A stretch of 64,000 nucleotides of DNA from Permianibacter aggregans (lineage in GTDB: Bacteria > Pseudomonadota > Gammaproteobacteria > Enterobacterales > Permianibacteraceae). A model generated the notes under the pieces. The model ran no database searches. It was given only the letters and a program-made list of their open reading frames with translations, and was not told where the DNA came from. The position numbers and the translations under genes are program-made. Each line of letters starts with the position of its first letter. Within the stretch, counting starts at the first letter, position 1. The stretch covers positions 3,286,001 to 3,350,000 of the forward strand of contig NZ_CP037953.1 in assembly GCF_009756665.1 (NCBI RefSeq), given 5' to 3'. Of the stretch, positions 45,845 to 54,311 are shown in pieces.

Positions 45845-46069
45845 ATGTTTGAGCACTTTATCAAAGTGGTTCAGCCAGGGATGTTGGAGCCGGTATACGT
45901 TGGCCCCGAACGTCGCCTAGACCGCCGACGCAGTGTACGCAATGAGGATTTTGAGCGGTTGTTACGCCATTTCGGACTGGACCGGAGAGTTCACACAGAT
46001 AGGCGCAGCATCGATTCATCCTGGTTGATTACCTCGTCCAAGGCAGCCGAAACAGCGGCTGTGCTGTAA
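45845..46069 (+). CDS. Small Arg-rich protein of unknown function
   Basis: A 74-residue protein starting MFEHFIKVVQPGMLEP, with GAAGG seven bases upstream favouring this ATG over the one two codons before. It holds three evenly spaced basic motifs: GPERRLDRRRS, GLDRRVHTDRRS and RNEDFERLL between them. The pattern ERRxxxRRR...DRRxxxDRR is reminiscent of small PilZ-associated or nucleic-acid-binding proteins, but I cannot assign a family. Its short, well-spaced start and clean codon use suggest it is a real gene. Confidence 0.6.
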   Translation: MFEHFIKVVQPGMLEPVYVGPERRLDRRRSVRNEDFERLLRHFGLDRRVHTDRRSIDSSWLITSSKAAETAAVL

Positions 46070-46190
46070 CCTAAATTATCGGATCGCGTTTTCCCGGCGC
46101 GACTCGATTCCCGTTCTGCCCCTCGCATTTTCCTCTCTGATTCTTCTTGTGTTAGCGTGCCCGGCCTGAATTGCCGTCCGCTTTACGTCA

Positions 46191-47114
46191 ATGTCGTCTC
46201 TGAAAAACTGGTTCGATGCGCTGGCACCTGCGCCATTGCAGCAGCTTGAACACACACAGGCAAAACGCGCTGGTGTCGAGCTGTTTGTGTTGCGTGAAGA
46301 TTGTCGCGGCCAGCAACTTTCTGGCAATAAAGCGCGCAAACTGAAATACCTGCTGCTCGAGGCCGAGCGCCGTGGTGTACGCCGCGTGATCAGCGTCGGC
46401 GGCGCCCATTCAAATCATCTGCATGCATTGGCCGCCGCCGGCGCGCAATGTGGTTTTGTCACCGAAGCGTTTGTCCGGCTGGCTGAAGACGCGCCGCTGA
46501 CGCCAACGCTGATCGATTGCCAGCAATGGGGTATGCGCTTGCATCGCCTGGACCGCGAGCAATTCCGCGCGTTGCGCGATGAGCCGCAGCGCTTTTTTTC
46601 CGCTGATCCGGAGACGCTGTTTATTCCGGAAGGCGGCAGCACGCCGCTGGCGCTTGCTGGTGTTGCCGAAATGCTCGATGACCATCCGCAGCGCTGGTCG
46701 ATCGTGCTCACTGCGGCCGGCACCGGTGCGACGGCGGCCGGGCTCGCCTGCAGCCCGTTTGCTGGCGAGGTCTGGGCGGTGCCGGTGCTGAAACAAGGCG
46801 GCTATTTGCGCGCGCAGGCCAAGCAATTATTGACCGCATCCAGGCTTACCCGTCAGGCGCCGATACGCTGGCTGCTCAATGAACATCACGGCGGCTACGG
46901 CAAAGTCCCGGACGAATTACTGACTTTTTGCGCAGACTTTTCCGCGCAGCATCACATACCGCTGGAACCGATATACACCGGCAAGGTCTGTTACGCGTTC
47001 GAGCGATTGCTGAGTGCCGGCGCGTTTCGGCGCGGTCAGCGCGTGTTGCTTGTCCACAACGGCGGATTACAGGGCTGGCGACAACCGTTGGCAATTTCGG
47101 CACCGAATACTTGA
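46191..47114 (+). CDS. PLP enzyme, ACC deaminase/D-cysteine desulfhydrase family
   Basis: A 307-residue fold-type II PLP protein. The PLP lysine is in SGNKARKLKYLL near residue 49, and the substrate segment is VGGAHSNHLHALA. Later GGSTPLALAGVAEM and TAAGTGATAAGLA form the phosphate-binding site. The family includes D-cysteine desulfhydrase and ACC deaminase; the sequence cannot decide between them. It appears monocistronic, with a 121-base upstream gap. Confidence 0.9.
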   Translation: MSSLKNWFDALAPAPLQQLEHTQAKRAGVELFVLREDCRGQQLSGNKARKLKYLLLEAERRGVRRVISVGGAHSNHLHALAAAGAQCGFVTEAFVRLAEDAPLTPTLIDCQQWGMRLHRLDREQFRALRDEPQRFFSADPETLFIPEGGSTPLALAGVAEMLDDHPQRWSIVLTAAGTGATAAGLACSPFAGEVWAVPVLKQGGYLRAQAKQLLTASRLTRQAPIRWLLNEHHGGYGKVPDELLTFCADFSAQHHIPLEPIYTGKVCYAFERLLSAGAFRRGQRVLLVHNGGLQGWRQPLAISAPNT

Positions 47115-47193
47115 ATTTTCATGATCGGCACTTAAGATCAGGCACCGCTTTTACAGGGAGTAGCGACGGTACTCGTCTTTTGCTCCTGATAAT

Positions 47194-47428
47194 CCTAAAA
47201 ACCGCAGTTGGACGCAGCGCAGAGTGCGTGCCGGCGCTGGCGAGGCAAGGCGCGAACCACAGCGAGGTTGAACACCTCGCGAGGATTTGCAACGCCGCAT
47301 CGACCAGTCCGGGATGCGCTATGCGTTGCGGAGCGGCTCACCCAATGGGTGAACCTCGAAATGGGCAAAAACCTCTTCATGTTCATTGCCTTATCTATCA
47401 TTTGGAGCGGCCAGCTGCGGCTTTTAGG
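47194..47428. repeat. 235-bp inverted-repeat (MITE-like) element
   Basis: CCTAAAAACCGCAGTTGG (47194-47211) is inverted as CCAGCTGCGGCTTTTAGG (47411-47428), 16 of 18 bases matching. The interior has no gene. It lies in the intergenic stretch before the ABC-ATPase gene at 47463, so it may carry or disturb that gene's promoter. Its ends differ from those of the 34814-34960 element. Confidence 0.78.
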
Positions 47429-47462
47429 ATACTGGCCAAACCTCGCGGGAGTTCAGAACAAG

Positions 47463-48380
47463 ATGATTGAAATTCACCAGTTGACCCGGCGATTCGGCGA
47501 TTTTTGCGCCGTTGACCGTCTGAGTTTTTCGGTGGCGCCGGGCGAAATCCTCGGCTTTCTCGGCCCGAACGGCGCCGGTAAATCGACCACGATGAAAATG
47601 CTGACCGGCTTTCTGACGCCCACTGAAGGCTCGGTGAAAATCTGCGGCTTCGATATCGAAAAACAGCCGCTGGAAGCCAAGCGCCTGATCGGTTATCTGC
47701 CGGAAGGCGCACCGAGCTACAACGACATGACTGTGCTGCAGTTCCTCGACTTCATGGCCGATATGCGCGGTCTGGCCGGTGAGCAAAAATCGCAGCGCCT
47801 GAAGGACGTGATCGCTCAGGTGCAGCTTGATGAAGTGCTGCACAAAACGGTCGATACCCTGTCGAAAGGCTTCAAGCGCCGGGTCGGCTTGGCGCAGGCG
47901 ATCATGCATGATCCGAAAGTGCTGATCCTTGATGAGCCCACCGATGGTCTCGACCCGAACCAGAAGCAGCAGGTACGCGAGCTGATTCTGAATATGGCGA
48001 AAGACAAAATCATCATTATCTCGACCCATATTCTCGAAGAAGTCACCGCTGTCTGCACCCGTGCGATCATCATCGCCCACGGCAAACTGTTGTCCGACGA
48101 CAGCCCGCAGGATTTGCTGGCACGCTCACCGCGTCACGGTGCCGTGCGCTTGCAAATGGCGCATACGCCGGAGCATGTCGCGGCGTTGAAGTCGCTGAGC
48201 AGTGTCCGCGATGTCGAACACCTGAGCGCCGAGCAATTGCTGGTGTTGCCGCGTTATGGCGCGACGCTGTATGCCGACATCAGCGAGCTGATCAAAAAAG
48301 AAAAATGGCCGGTTGGCGAAATGTTTGCCGAGCAGGGCCGGCTTGATGATGTGTTCCGCGAAATTACCTTGAGGGCCTGA
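47463..48380 (+). CDS. ABC transporter ATPase, GldA-like
   Basis: A 305-residue ATPase of the drug-/gliding-type export family. Walker A GPNGAGKST near residue 38, signature TLSKGFKRRVGLAQA, Walker B VLILDEPTDGLDPNQ, switch His in STHILEEV. The last 75 residues are the C-terminal domain often found in GldA/NosF/DRA ATPases. The start at 47463 is preferred to the open frame running from 47208, which lies in the repeat. First of four genes with two-base spacing to the permease. Confidence 0.92.
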   Translation: MIEIHQLTRRFGDFCAVDRLSFSVAPGEILGFLGPNGAGKSTTMKMLTGFLTPTEGSVKICGFDIEKQPLEAKRLIGYLPEGAPSYNDMTVLQFLDFMADMRGLAGEQKSQRLKDVIAQVQLDEVLHKTVDTLSKGFKRRVGLAQAIMHDPKVLILDEPTDGLDPNQKQQVRELILNMAKDKIIIISTHILEEVTAVCTRAIIIAHGKLLSDDSPQDLLARSPRHGAVRLQMAHTPEHVAALKSLSSVRDVEHLSAEQLLVLPRYGATLYADISELIKKEKWPVGEMFAEQGRLDDVFREITLRA

Positions 48381-48382
48381 GC

Positions 48383-49162
48383 ATGAGTCAAGAATCTGTA
48401 GTCGCGACATCGGCGAGCTTAAGTCCTTCGTCGATGATTGGCATGTTGTTCAAGCGTGAGTTCCGCAGTTATTTTTCGACGCCGCTGGCGCTGGTGTTCA
48501 TCGTGATTTTCCTGGTGATGTCCGGCATCTTCACGTTCTATCTCGGTAACTTCTATGAGCGCAATCAAGCGGATTTGATGGCGTTTTTCAGTTTCCATCC
48601 GTGGCTGTATTTGTTCCTGGTGCCGGCTATTGCCATGCGCACCTGGGCCGAGGAGCGGCGCAGTGGCACGCTGGAATTGCTGATGACTTTGCCGATCACG
48701 ATTTGGCAGGCGGTGCTGGCGAAATTTCTGGCCGCTTGGGTGCTGCTTGGTTTGTCGTTGGTGCTGACCTTTCCGATTTGGTTCACAGTCAATTATCTCG
48801 GCGAGCCGGACAATGGTGTCATCGTTGCGGCTTACCTTGGTAGCTGGTTGATGAGCGGCGCCTTTGTCGCCATTGGCACTTGTCTTTCCGCCGCCACACG
48901 TTCGCAAGTGGTGGCCTTTATTCTGACCATCGTGATCTGCTTTGTCTTTGTGCTGGCCGGTTTTCCGATGGTGCTCGATGCCTTTTCCGGTTGGGCCCCG
49001 CAATGGCTGATCGATGCCGTTGCCTATATGTCGCTGATGGCCCATTTCGATGCCATCAGCAAAGGCCTGCTGGATGTTCGTGATGTGTTCTTTTTTGTCA
49101 GCTTTATCGCTGCCTGGCTGATCGCCACGGCGATTGTGCTCGACCTGAAAAAAGCCGAGTGA
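48383..49162 (+). CDS. ABC transporter permease, GldF-like
   Basis: A 259-residue six-helix ABC-2-type permease. Landmarks include SYFSTPLALVFIVIFLVMSG, TWAEERRSGTLELLMTLPIT and LAKFLAAWVLLGLSLVLTFPIWF, matching the GldF/NatB-type group. The start ATG lies two bases after the ATPase stop codon. It forms the membrane part of the transporter with the upstream ATPase and the downstream GldG-like protein. Confidence 0.9.
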   Translation: MSQESVVATSASLSPSSMIGMLFKREFRSYFSTPLALVFIVIFLVMSGIFTFYLGNFYERNQADLMAFFSFHPWLYLFLVPAIAMRTWAEERRSGTLELLMTLPITIWQAVLAKFLAAWVLLGLSLVLTFPIWFTVNYLGEPDNGVIVAAYLGSWLMSGAFVAIGTCLSAATRSQVVAFILTIVICFVFVLAGFPMVLDAFSGWAPQWLIDAVAYMSLMAHFDAISKGLLDVRDVFFFVSFIAAWLIATAIVLDLKKAE

Positions 49163-49172
49163 GAAACCCGAC

Positions 49173-51023
49173 ATGAATCAGAAAATCCTTTTTTCTCGTG
49201 CCGGCCTTGCCTTGCTGGCTGCCGCGTTTATTGCGCTAACGCTGGTCACCAGCCTGTTGCTGCGCGGCTGGCGCGTCGATTTGACCGAAAATCAGTTGTA
49301 CACGCTGTCTCCCGGTTCAAAAAATATCGTCGAGCAAATCGATGAGCCGATTAACGTCTATTTGTTTTTCTCCGAGTCGGTCGCCAAAGACGTGCCGAGC
49401 CTGAAAAATTACGCCCAGCGTGTGCGCGAATTGCTGCAGGAATACGCGCGCCTGAGCCAAGGCAAACTGGTGCTGCATTTTGTCGATCCGGTTCCGTTCT
49501 CCGAAGACGAAGATCGTGCCGCTGAATACGGTTTGCAGGCCGTGCCGGTCGGCGGTGAGAAACTGTATTTCGGTATCGTTGGCAGCAACAGTGTCGATGT
49601 GCGTGAAGTGCTGCCGTTTTTGCAGCCGGACAAAGAGCAGCAGCTGGAATACGAGATCAGCCGTTTGATCGCTAAGCTGTCACAGTCCGAGCCACCGGTC
49701 ATTGGTCTGATTACCGGCATGCCGGTCAATGGCGGCTTCGACATGATGCAGCAAACGCCGCGTCAGCCTTGGGTGGTGTTTGAGCAACTGCGTCAGCTTT
49801 ACACGATTCAGGAAATCAAAGGCGATGCCGAAGCGTTACCGGAAAATCTGTCGCTGCTGATGATTGTGCAACCGAAAGCGGTTTCGGAGAAAATGCAATA
49901 CGCCATCGAGCAGTTTGCGCTGAACGGTGGCCGCATCCTGTTGTTCGTCGATCCGTTTGCCGAAGCGGATCGCTTGCCGGCTGGTCAGGAAAATCCATTC
50001 CCGCAAGTGATGGCCGGGGCCGATTTGAATTCCTTGCTGAAAGGCTGGGGTGTACAGGTGGCGATGGATAAAGTCGTGGCCGACGCCGAGAACGCGCTGC
50101 AGATTTCCGGCGGTGCGCACAGTGCGCCGGTGCGGCATTTGGGTATTTTGGCTTTGTCCGGTACCGACAAGGGCGAATTGATTAGCGCCAATCTGGAGCT
50201 GGTGCATTTTGGTATGGCTGGTCATGTCGAAACCTTGGCGGATGCGACGACGACGGTGTCGCCATTGTTCCAGTCGTCGACCGACAGTGCGCTGCTGCCG
50301 CGCAGCCAGTTTGAGTTTCTGCCGGACCCGAGCACGCTGGCGAAAAACTTCACGCCTGGCGGTTCGGCACTGAATGTCGCCGTGCGCATCAACGGCCCCG
50401 CCAAAGCAACGATGCCTGCACCGGAAAATGCCCAGAATGATCGCCGTGAAAGCATTGAAACCGGCATCAATGTCGTGGTCGTGGCCGATACCGATGTGCT
50501 GACCGATCGCTACTGGGTGCAGGTGCAGAATTTCTTTGGTCAGCGTATTGCCCAGCCGTTTGCCGACAACGGTAACTTCGTGTTCAACGCCGTTGAACAG
50601 ATGTCGGGCTCCAGTGATTTGATCAACCTGCGCAGCCGCGGTCAGTTTGCCCGGCCGTTCACCAAGGTCGAAGAGCTGCGTCGTCAGGCTGAGCAGAGCT
50701 TCTATCAGCGTGAACAGGAACTGCAGAATCGTTTGCAGGAAACCGAGCAAAAGCTGGCCGATCTGGAAAAACGTTTGAACGAATCCGGCAACGTGCAATT
50801 GAGCGAGCAGGAAGTGCAGGCACTGAACGATTTCCAGCAGGAGCGTTTACGCATTCGCAAAGCCTTGCGCGATGTCCAGTTGCAGCTGAACCAGAACATC
50901 GAGGCGCTGGGCACCAAGCTGAAAGTGATCAACATCATTCTGGTACCGCTGGCATTGATTCTGATTGCGGCGTTCCTGGCGATGTCACAGCGTCAGCGCC
51001 GCAAAGAGCGCAGCGCTGATTGA
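49173..51023 (+). CDS. GldG-like ABC-associated membrane protein
   Basis: A 616-residue protein of the Gldg/DUF7088-type family. One helix near the N-terminus (about 10-30) and one near the C-terminus (about 588-608) flank a large extracytoplasmic domain, with LLLRGWRVDLTENQLYTLSPGS and INVYLFFSES at its start. A coiled coil (about 510-580) precedes the final helix. Such proteins are usually encoded with a GldA/GldF-type transporter and a DUF4340 protein. In Bacteroidota GldG supports gliding; its role in gammaproteobacteria is unknown. Confidence 0.9.
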   Translation: MNQKILFSRAGLALLAAAFIALTLVTSLLLRGWRVDLTENQLYTLSPGSKNIVEQIDEPINVYLFFSESVAKDVPSLKNYAQRVRELLQEYARLSQGKLVLHFVDPVPFSEDEDRAAEYGLQAVPVGGEKLYFGIVGSNSVDVREVLPFLQPDKEQQLEYEISRLIAKLSQSEPPVIGLITGMPVNGGFDMMQQTPRQPWVVFEQLRQLYTIQEIKGDAEALPENLSLLMIVQPKAVSEKMQYAIEQFALNGGRILLFVDPFAEADRLPAGQENPFPQVMAGADLNSLLKGWGVQVAMDKVVADAENALQISGGAHSAPVRHLGILALSGTDKGELISANLELVHFGMAGHVETLADATTTVSPLFQSSTDSALLPRSQFEFLPDPSTLAKNFTPGGSALNVAVRINGPAKATMPAPENAQNDRRESIETGINVVVVADTDVLTDRYWVQVQNFFGQRIAQPFADNGNFVFNAVEQMSGSSDLINLRSRGQFARPFTKVEELRRQAEQSFYQREQELQNRLQETEQKLADLEKRLNESGNVQLSEQEVQALNDFQQERLRIRKALRDVQLQLNQNIEALGTKLKVINIILVPLALILIAAFLAMSQRQRRKERSAD

Positions 51024-51053
51024 TCGCGCTTGCCGACTAGAGGACATTCGAAC

Positions 51054-52112
51054 ATGAACAAGAAAGTCTTTTTTTCTTTGGCGCTGGCGACGCTGGCGCT
51101 GATTCTGATCGCGGTGCTCAGCAAGGCGCTACGCACCACGCCGGGCGCCAGTGTGCAAACCGGTGCTTTGTTGCCGCAGTTCGACAACACGCGCGCCAGT
51201 ATTGACCGCATCGTGGTCAGCAAAGGCGGGCAGAACAGCGTGCAATTGCAGCGTCAGGGCGAACAGTGGCTGGTAAGCAGTCGTTTCGATCATCCTGCCA
51301 ATGCCGGTGCGCTGCGCACGTTGTTCGACGATTTGAATAATGCCCAGCAACGCGAAGCGAAAACCAGCGACCCAGCCCGTTATCAACAGCTTGGCGTGCA
51401 TGCCGAGGGTCAGCATTTGCAGTTGTCTGTCGGTGATAGCCAATATGCCGATTTGATTCTTGGTGAAGTGGTTACCCGTCCGGCTGGTCAATTTGTTCGT
51501 CGTGCAGACGAGGCGCAAAGCTGGCTGATCGATCGGGAAATCCGGCTGCCGGTAACCGACGGCGGCTGGCTGCAGTTCAGCTTGCCGAAAATGAGCTCGG
51601 CCGATTTGCAAAAAGTGGAGCGCTACGAGCTTTCCGGCGTGCAATGCGTGGCCGCGCCTTGTCCGGAGTCAGAGAAAGTATTGTTCAGCCTGAGCAAACA
51701 GGCGCCGGAGGAAACCTCCTTCACGCTAACGCCATTGCCGGCCGGCAAAAGCGCCGGTCCAGCCTGGAAAATCGCCGGTATCACCGAAGTGCTGAATGGC
51801 TTGAATAGTGTCAATGACGTCGCCAAACGCGAAACGCTGCTGGCCGACAATGCCGAGCCCGTCCGCACCCGTTTCACTCGCTTTGACGGTTTGCAAGTCG
51901 ATACCGAGCTGGTGAAGAAAGGCGAGGAATATTGGCTCGCTTTTTCCGTCACGGCACGTGATGATGCGGTAGAAGAAGTCAAAGCCGAGGCGACAAAATA
52001 TGCCGAGTTGCTGACGCCATGGAGTTATCAAATCGCCAGCTACAAAGGCGAGGGGCTGGCACGAGGCCATGCCGATTTGCTGCAAGAGCAAGGTGCCGAA
52101 GCCAGTCAATAA
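51054..52112 (+). CDS. DUF4340 protein
   Basis: A 352-residue protein, start MNKKVFFSLALATLALILIA with one N-terminal anchor; the 30-base gap after GldG ends with an AGAGGA-type site. A DUF4340 domain follows (IDRIVVSKGGQNSVQLQRQGEQW), with a second copy-like part ending WLAFSVTARDDAVEEVKAEA. It completes the transporter operon. DUF4340 proteins almost always follow GldG-like genes, but their job is not known. A strong terminator follows. Confidence 0.88.
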   Translation: MNKKVFFSLALATLALILIAVLSKALRTTPGASVQTGALLPQFDNTRASIDRIVVSKGGQNSVQLQRQGEQWLVSSRFDHPANAGALRTLFDDLNNAQQREAKTSDPARYQQLGVHAEGQHLQLSVGDSQYADLILGEVVTRPAGQFVRRADEAQSWLIDREIRLPVTDGGWLQFSLPKMSSADLQKVERYELSGVQCVAAPCPESEKVLFSLSKQAPEETSFTLTPLPAGKSAGPAWKIAGITEVLNGLNSVNDVAKRETLLADNAEPVRTRFTRFDGLQVDTELVKKGEEYWLAFSVTARDDAVEEVKAEATKYAELLTPWSYQIASYKGEGLARGHADLLQEQGAEASQ

Positions 52113-52157
52113 TAAGAATAATTGGTAATAAAAATCATCTTTGCTATTTCAGCACTG

Positions 52158-52190
52158 CAAACGCCGTCAGTCTTGACGGCGTTTGCTTTT
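52158..52190 (+). terminator. Rho-independent terminator after the GldG operon
   Basis: CAAACGCCGTCA (52158-52169), loop GTCT, TGACGGCGTTTG (52174-52185), perfect 12-bp stem, then CTTTT. Confidence 0.93.
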
Positions 52191-52320
52191 CAGCAGATAC
52201 CCGTTTGATTTCTCGCAACCGGCAGGCAACCTCATTCCTGACTAAACTTGATATATCTCAAACGTTTTTATCACAAAACGTGTGAAGCTGATCTGGATAA
52301 TCATTGTCATGGAGGTGGCT

Positions 52321-52776
52321 ATGTACAAGAAAATTCTGGTTCCTGTCGACGGCTCTGAACTGTCAGATGAGTCGGCAAAAGAAGCCGTGAAATTGGCGAA
52401 AAATCTCGGTTCCGAGTTGTGTTTTTACCACGCCAATGTGGTGGCAATTCCACCGATGATGGCGGCCGAAGTGCTGCAGGGCGGCCAGACTGTCGCCGAG
52501 ATTTTTAGCGAAACTCAGGAAGCGCATGGTAAAAAAGTGCTGGCACAGGCTGCGAAGTTTGCTGATCAGGGTGGCATCAAGTTTTCCACCTACAGCAGTA
52601 GTGCAGAATCAGCGTGGCAAGGTGTGGTGTCAGCCGCGAAAAAGCAGGAGTGCGATTTGATTGTCATGGCGTCGCATGGCCGGCGCGGTTTGAAGTCGCT
52701 GCTGCTTGGTTCAGAAACTCATCACGTATTGACCCATTCAACGATTCCGGTATTGGTGCAGCGCCCAAAGTCGTAA
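52321..52776 (+). CDS. Universal stress protein
   Basis: A 151-residue UspA-family protein. The start MYKKILVPVDGSELSDES follows GGAGG; the frame opens further upstream but lacks family sequence. The ATP-binding motif G-2X-G-9X-G(S/T) appears as GRRGLKSLLLGSETHHVL, so it is probably an ATP-binding member. The HANVVAIPPMMAAEVLQGG segment resembles the stand-alone Usp group. Role: general stress survival; not more specific. Confidence 0.92.
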   Translation: MYKKILVPVDGSELSDESAKEAVKLAKNLGSELCFYHANVVAIPPMMAAEVLQGGQTVAEIFSETQEAHGKKVLAQAAKFADQGGIKFSTYSSSAESAWQGVVSAAKKQECDLIVMASHGRRGLKSLLLGSETHHVLTHSTIPVLVQRPKS

Positions 52777-52874
52777 AGCCACAACATGGAGTCAATATCT
52801 CAGCGGAAGAGATGGAGTCGGGTTTTGAGGGCTTGATTGAAACGCGGTGAACGGAGGTGCGAATACGTTCGCCG

Positions 52875-52882
52875 CTACTGAG
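52875..52882. repeat. Target-site duplication, left copy
   Basis: CTACTGAG, identical to the eight bases after the right end of the IS. Confidence 0.92.
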
Positions 52883-54193
52883 GGGACCGTTTTGATTTTT
52901 GTGTAACTGGCTTCATCATATCCTCAATAGGAGAGCATTATGAAGCCAGAAAAACCTGTCAGCACCCATACCACACTTGATGAATTATTAGACCGTTGCA
53001 AATCAACCGAAGACTTCCAGGCACTAACCAAAGTGTTGTTCAAGCAGGTCGCGGAGCGGGCGCTGAAGGCCGAAATGGAACAGCATCTGGGTTATGACAA
53101 ACACGCCGTCAAAGGTCGCAACTCCGGTAATTCACGTAACGGCCGATCGACCAAGCAAGTGCAAACCGAGCATGGCCCACTGGATATCGAAGTCCCACGT
53201 GACCGGAATGCCGAGTTTGAACCTCGGTTTATCGGCAAGCATCAACGACGCGTTGGCAGCATAACGGACGCCATCGTGCGACTCTACTCTTACGGCATGA
53301 GTCAGCGTGACATTCACGACTACCTGCAAGAAACCTACGGCAACGCGGTGTCACCGGCGCTGATAAGCCAGGTGACCGAACAGGTTATGGATGAAGTACA
53401 ACAATGGCAGAAGCGACCACTCGATTCGACTTATGCGATTGTCTATCTCGATGCCTTGGTGACGAAGTCGCGGCAGGATGGCATGGTCGGCAATCGCTCC
53501 GTGTATGTAGCGCTGGGCATCAACATGCGCGGTGAGAAAGAGATTTTAGGGTTATGGTTGGCCAGCAGTGAAGGCGCCAAGTTCTGGTTAAGCGTTATCA
53601 ATGAACTGAAAAATCGCGGCGTCAATGACGTATTGATTGCTTGTGTCGATGGCCTTAAAGGCTTCTCGGAAGCGATTAATGCGGTCTACCCGCAGACCCA
53701 TGTGCAGCAATGCATCGTCCATCAAGTGCGTCACTCGCTGCACTTCGTCCCTTGGAAAGAGCGTAAGGCCGTGGCGGCCGATTTACGGTTGATTTATCGA
53801 GCGGCAACGGAAAGCGAAGCACAGCGGGCGCTGGCTGAATTTGAACAGAACTGGGGCGGGAAGTATCCGCATATTGGGCCGAGCTGGCGTAACAACTGGA
53901 CACGGTTGACGGTGTTCTTTGATTATCCGCCGGAAATACGGAAAATCATCTACACGACCAACGCGATTGAATCACTCAACGCCAGCTTGCAGAAAGTGTT
54001 GAAACCCAAGAAAGCCTTCCCGAATGACGAGGCAATCTTGAAGGTGTTGTACTTAACCTTGCATCGGATCGCGGAAAAGTGGACGATGCCGGTACACGAT
54101 TGGAAAGCCGCACTGAATCAGTTGTTGATCGTGTTCGGCGAAGACCGCGTGAAGGTGTAAATCCGCCAGTTACACAAAATTCTGGACAGTCTC
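52883..54193 (+). mobile_element. Complete IS256-family insertion sequence
   Basis: A 1311-bp element. The left end GGGACCGTTTTGATTTTTG plus TGTAACTGGC (52883-52911) matches the inverted right end (54165-54193) at 23 of 29 bases, with the inner block TTTTGTGTAACTGGC identical. A perfect 8-bp target duplication CTACTGAG flanks it (52875-52882 and 54194-54201), typical of IS256. It carries one intact transposase gene. The intact ends and matching duplication suggest a recent insertion. Confidence 0.95.
52940..54160 (+). CDS. IS256-family transposase
   Basis: A 406-residue mutator-type DDE transposase, full length for the family. The opening EQHLGYDKHAVKGRNSGNSRNG and EVPRDRNAEFEP are family hallmarks. 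Catalytic acids: D in IVYLDAL (first Asp), D in IACVDGLKGF (second Asp) and E in TTNAIESLNASLQ. The CIVHQVRHS segment lies between the second Asp and the Glu, as in IS256 members. The start follows TAGGAG. No frameshift or stop is seen, so it is probably active. Confidence 0.96.
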   Translation: MKPEKPVSTHTTLDELLDRCKSTEDFQALTKVLFKQVAERALKAEMEQHLGYDKHAVKGRNSGNSRNGRSTKQVQTEHGPLDIEVPRDRNAEFEPRFIGKHQRRVGSITDAIVRLYSYGMSQRDIHDYLQETYGNAVSPALISQVTEQVMDEVQQWQKRPLDSTYAIVYLDALVTKSRQDGMVGNRSVYVALGINMRGEKEILGLWLASSEGAKFWLSVINELKNRGVNDVLIACVDGLKGFSEAINAVYPQTHVQQCIVHQVRHSLHFVPWKERKAVAADLRLIYRAATESEAQRALAEFEQNWGGKYPHIGPSWRNNWTRLTVFFDYPPEIRKIIYTTNAIESLNASLQKVLKPKKAFPNDEAILKVLYLTLHRIAEKWTMPVHDWKAALNQLLIVFGEDRVKV

Positions 54194-54201
54194 CTACTGA
54201 G
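54194..54201. repeat. Target-site duplication, right copy
   Basis: CTACTGAG, identical to 52875-52882. Confidence 0.92.
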
Positions 54202-54282
54202 TCGTTCGCATGAATTGGTAGGTTCGAATTTATTCGGACATTCGTTTCTAATTCTTCGCGACAATGTCTTAACAACATTCGT

Positions 54283-54311
54283 AAAAAAGGGAGCGAATCG
54301 CTCCCTTTTTA
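54283..54311. terminator. Bidirectional terminator next to purK
   Basis: AAAAAGGGAGCG (54284-54295), loop AAT, CGCTCCCTTTTT (54299-54310). On the minus strand it follows the purK stop directly; on the plus strand it would stop read-through from the IS. Confidence 0.9.

Noticed and set aside
54210-54235. tRNA-like GGTTCGAAT
   Set aside because: A T-arm-like stretch only; no acceptor or anticodon stems could be built around it.
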